Shown here: piece after piece, positions 5,532 through 5,898 of the stretch
How the letters are laid out: the number at the start of each line of letters is the position of its first letter
Numbering within the stretch: position 1 is the stretch's first letter
Program-made: the position numbers and the translations under genes
The notes under the pieces: generated by a model
What the model was told of the DNA's origin: nothing
The model's database searches: none
The model's input: only the letters and a program-made list of their open reading frames with translations
From: an uncultured bacterium
Lineage (GTDB): Bacteria; Methylomirabilota; Methylomirabilia; Rokubacteriales; CSP1-6
NCBI GenBank assembly: GCA_946479205.1
Contig: CAMLFJ010000233.1
Location: 1-5,898, forward strand
Direction: 5' to 3'
Length of the DNA: 5,898 bases

Positions 5532-5898
5532 ATGAACCTGTCCGAGCTCAAGGACAAGACCATCACCGATCTCAACAACGTGGCCAAGGAGCTCGGCGTC
5601 CAGGGCACCAGCGGCCTGCGCAAGCAGGACCTGATCTTCAAGATCCTGCAGGGCCAGGCCGAGCGCGACGGGCTCATCTTCGCGGAGGGTGTGCTCGAAG
5701 TGCTGCCCGACGGCTTCGGCTTCCTCCGTGCGCCCGACTACAACTACCTGCCGGGCCCCGACGACATCTACGTCTCGCCCTCGCAGATCCGGCGCTTCGA
5801 CCTGCGCACCGGCGACACCATCTCCGGCCAGGTGCGGCCGCCCAAGGACAGCGAGCGCTACTTCGCGCTGCTCAAGGTCGAGGCGATCAACTTCGAGA
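5532..5898 (+). CDS. rho: Transcription termination factor Rho, N-terminal part (3' end outside window)
   Basis: The frame is open from ATG 5532 to the window edge, giving 122 residues of Rho, the hexameric RNA-dependent ATPase that terminates untranslated and antisense transcripts in the cytoplasm. Residues 1-45 match the N-terminal helical domain ([17 protein letters not shown]). The cold-shock-like RNA-binding domain follows, with DGFGFLR at 60-66, [15 protein letters not shown] at 75-89 and ERYFALLKV at 108-116. The primary-site RNA contacts known from E. coli Rho (Phe62, Phe64, Arg66, Tyr80, Glu108, Tyr110) are all present at the same numbers, which supports this start and argues against a needed N-terminal extension. 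The Walker motifs, Q-loop and R-loop lie off the window. rho probably starts its own transcription unit after the rex-mfd-surA block. Confidence 0.96.
   Translation, partial: MNLSELKDKTITDLNNVAKELGVQGTSGLRKQDLIFKILQGQAERDGLIFAEGVLEVLPDGFGFLRAPDYNYLPGPDDIYVSPSQIRRFDLRTGDTISGQVRPPKDSERYFALLKVEAINFE

Noticed and set aside
5372..5677. A 101-codon minus-strand open frame opposite the rho leader and start
   Set aside because: It is Ser/Arg/Gly-rich with no motif and overlaps the strongly supported rho N-terminus.

Overview
The window is a GC-rich (about two thirds or more G+C by eye), Gram-negative-type chromosomal segment with all genes on the + strand. It reads atpE (3' end) - rex - mfd - surA-like PPIase lipoprotein - rho (5' end). 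The protein signatures resemble those of Deltaproteobacteria-like and Methylomirabilota/Rokubacteria-like lineages. That placement is inferred from gene order, GC content and family resemblance, without any search. No mobile element, CRISPR array, tRNA or rRNA was seen, and the region looks like conserved core genome.

Layout: 1-150 is the C-terminal half of the F0 ATP synthase c subunit. Bases 151-257 hold two back-to-back GC hairpins (173-199 and 202-217), probably an end-of-operon structure. Rex, an NADH/NAD+-sensing repressor, follows at 258-908. Mfd, the transcription-repair coupling factor, ends at 4218, with its start at ATG 958 or TTG 910. A lipidated SurA-type parvulin chaperone occupies 4215-5306, and its ATG overlaps the mfd stop codon (ATGA). 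Bases 5307-5531 form a 225-base gap with a perfect TTGACA element, a C-rich, G-poor stretch and a perfect AGGAGG ribosome binding site. Rho begins at 5532 and runs off the window.

rex, mfd and surA look like one tightly packed transcription unit. Rho probably has its own promoter and leader. Functionally, the segment places energy metabolism (F0, Rex) next to two factors that remove RNA polymerase from DNA (Mfd and Rho) and a periplasmic/outer-membrane folding factor.

I did not find a convincing undescribed system. The most interesting stretch is the rho leader, with possible autoregulatory features. Smaller points are the in-frame 12-bp tandem repeat in the lipoprotein linker and the Glu-Ser ion-site motif in subunit c.
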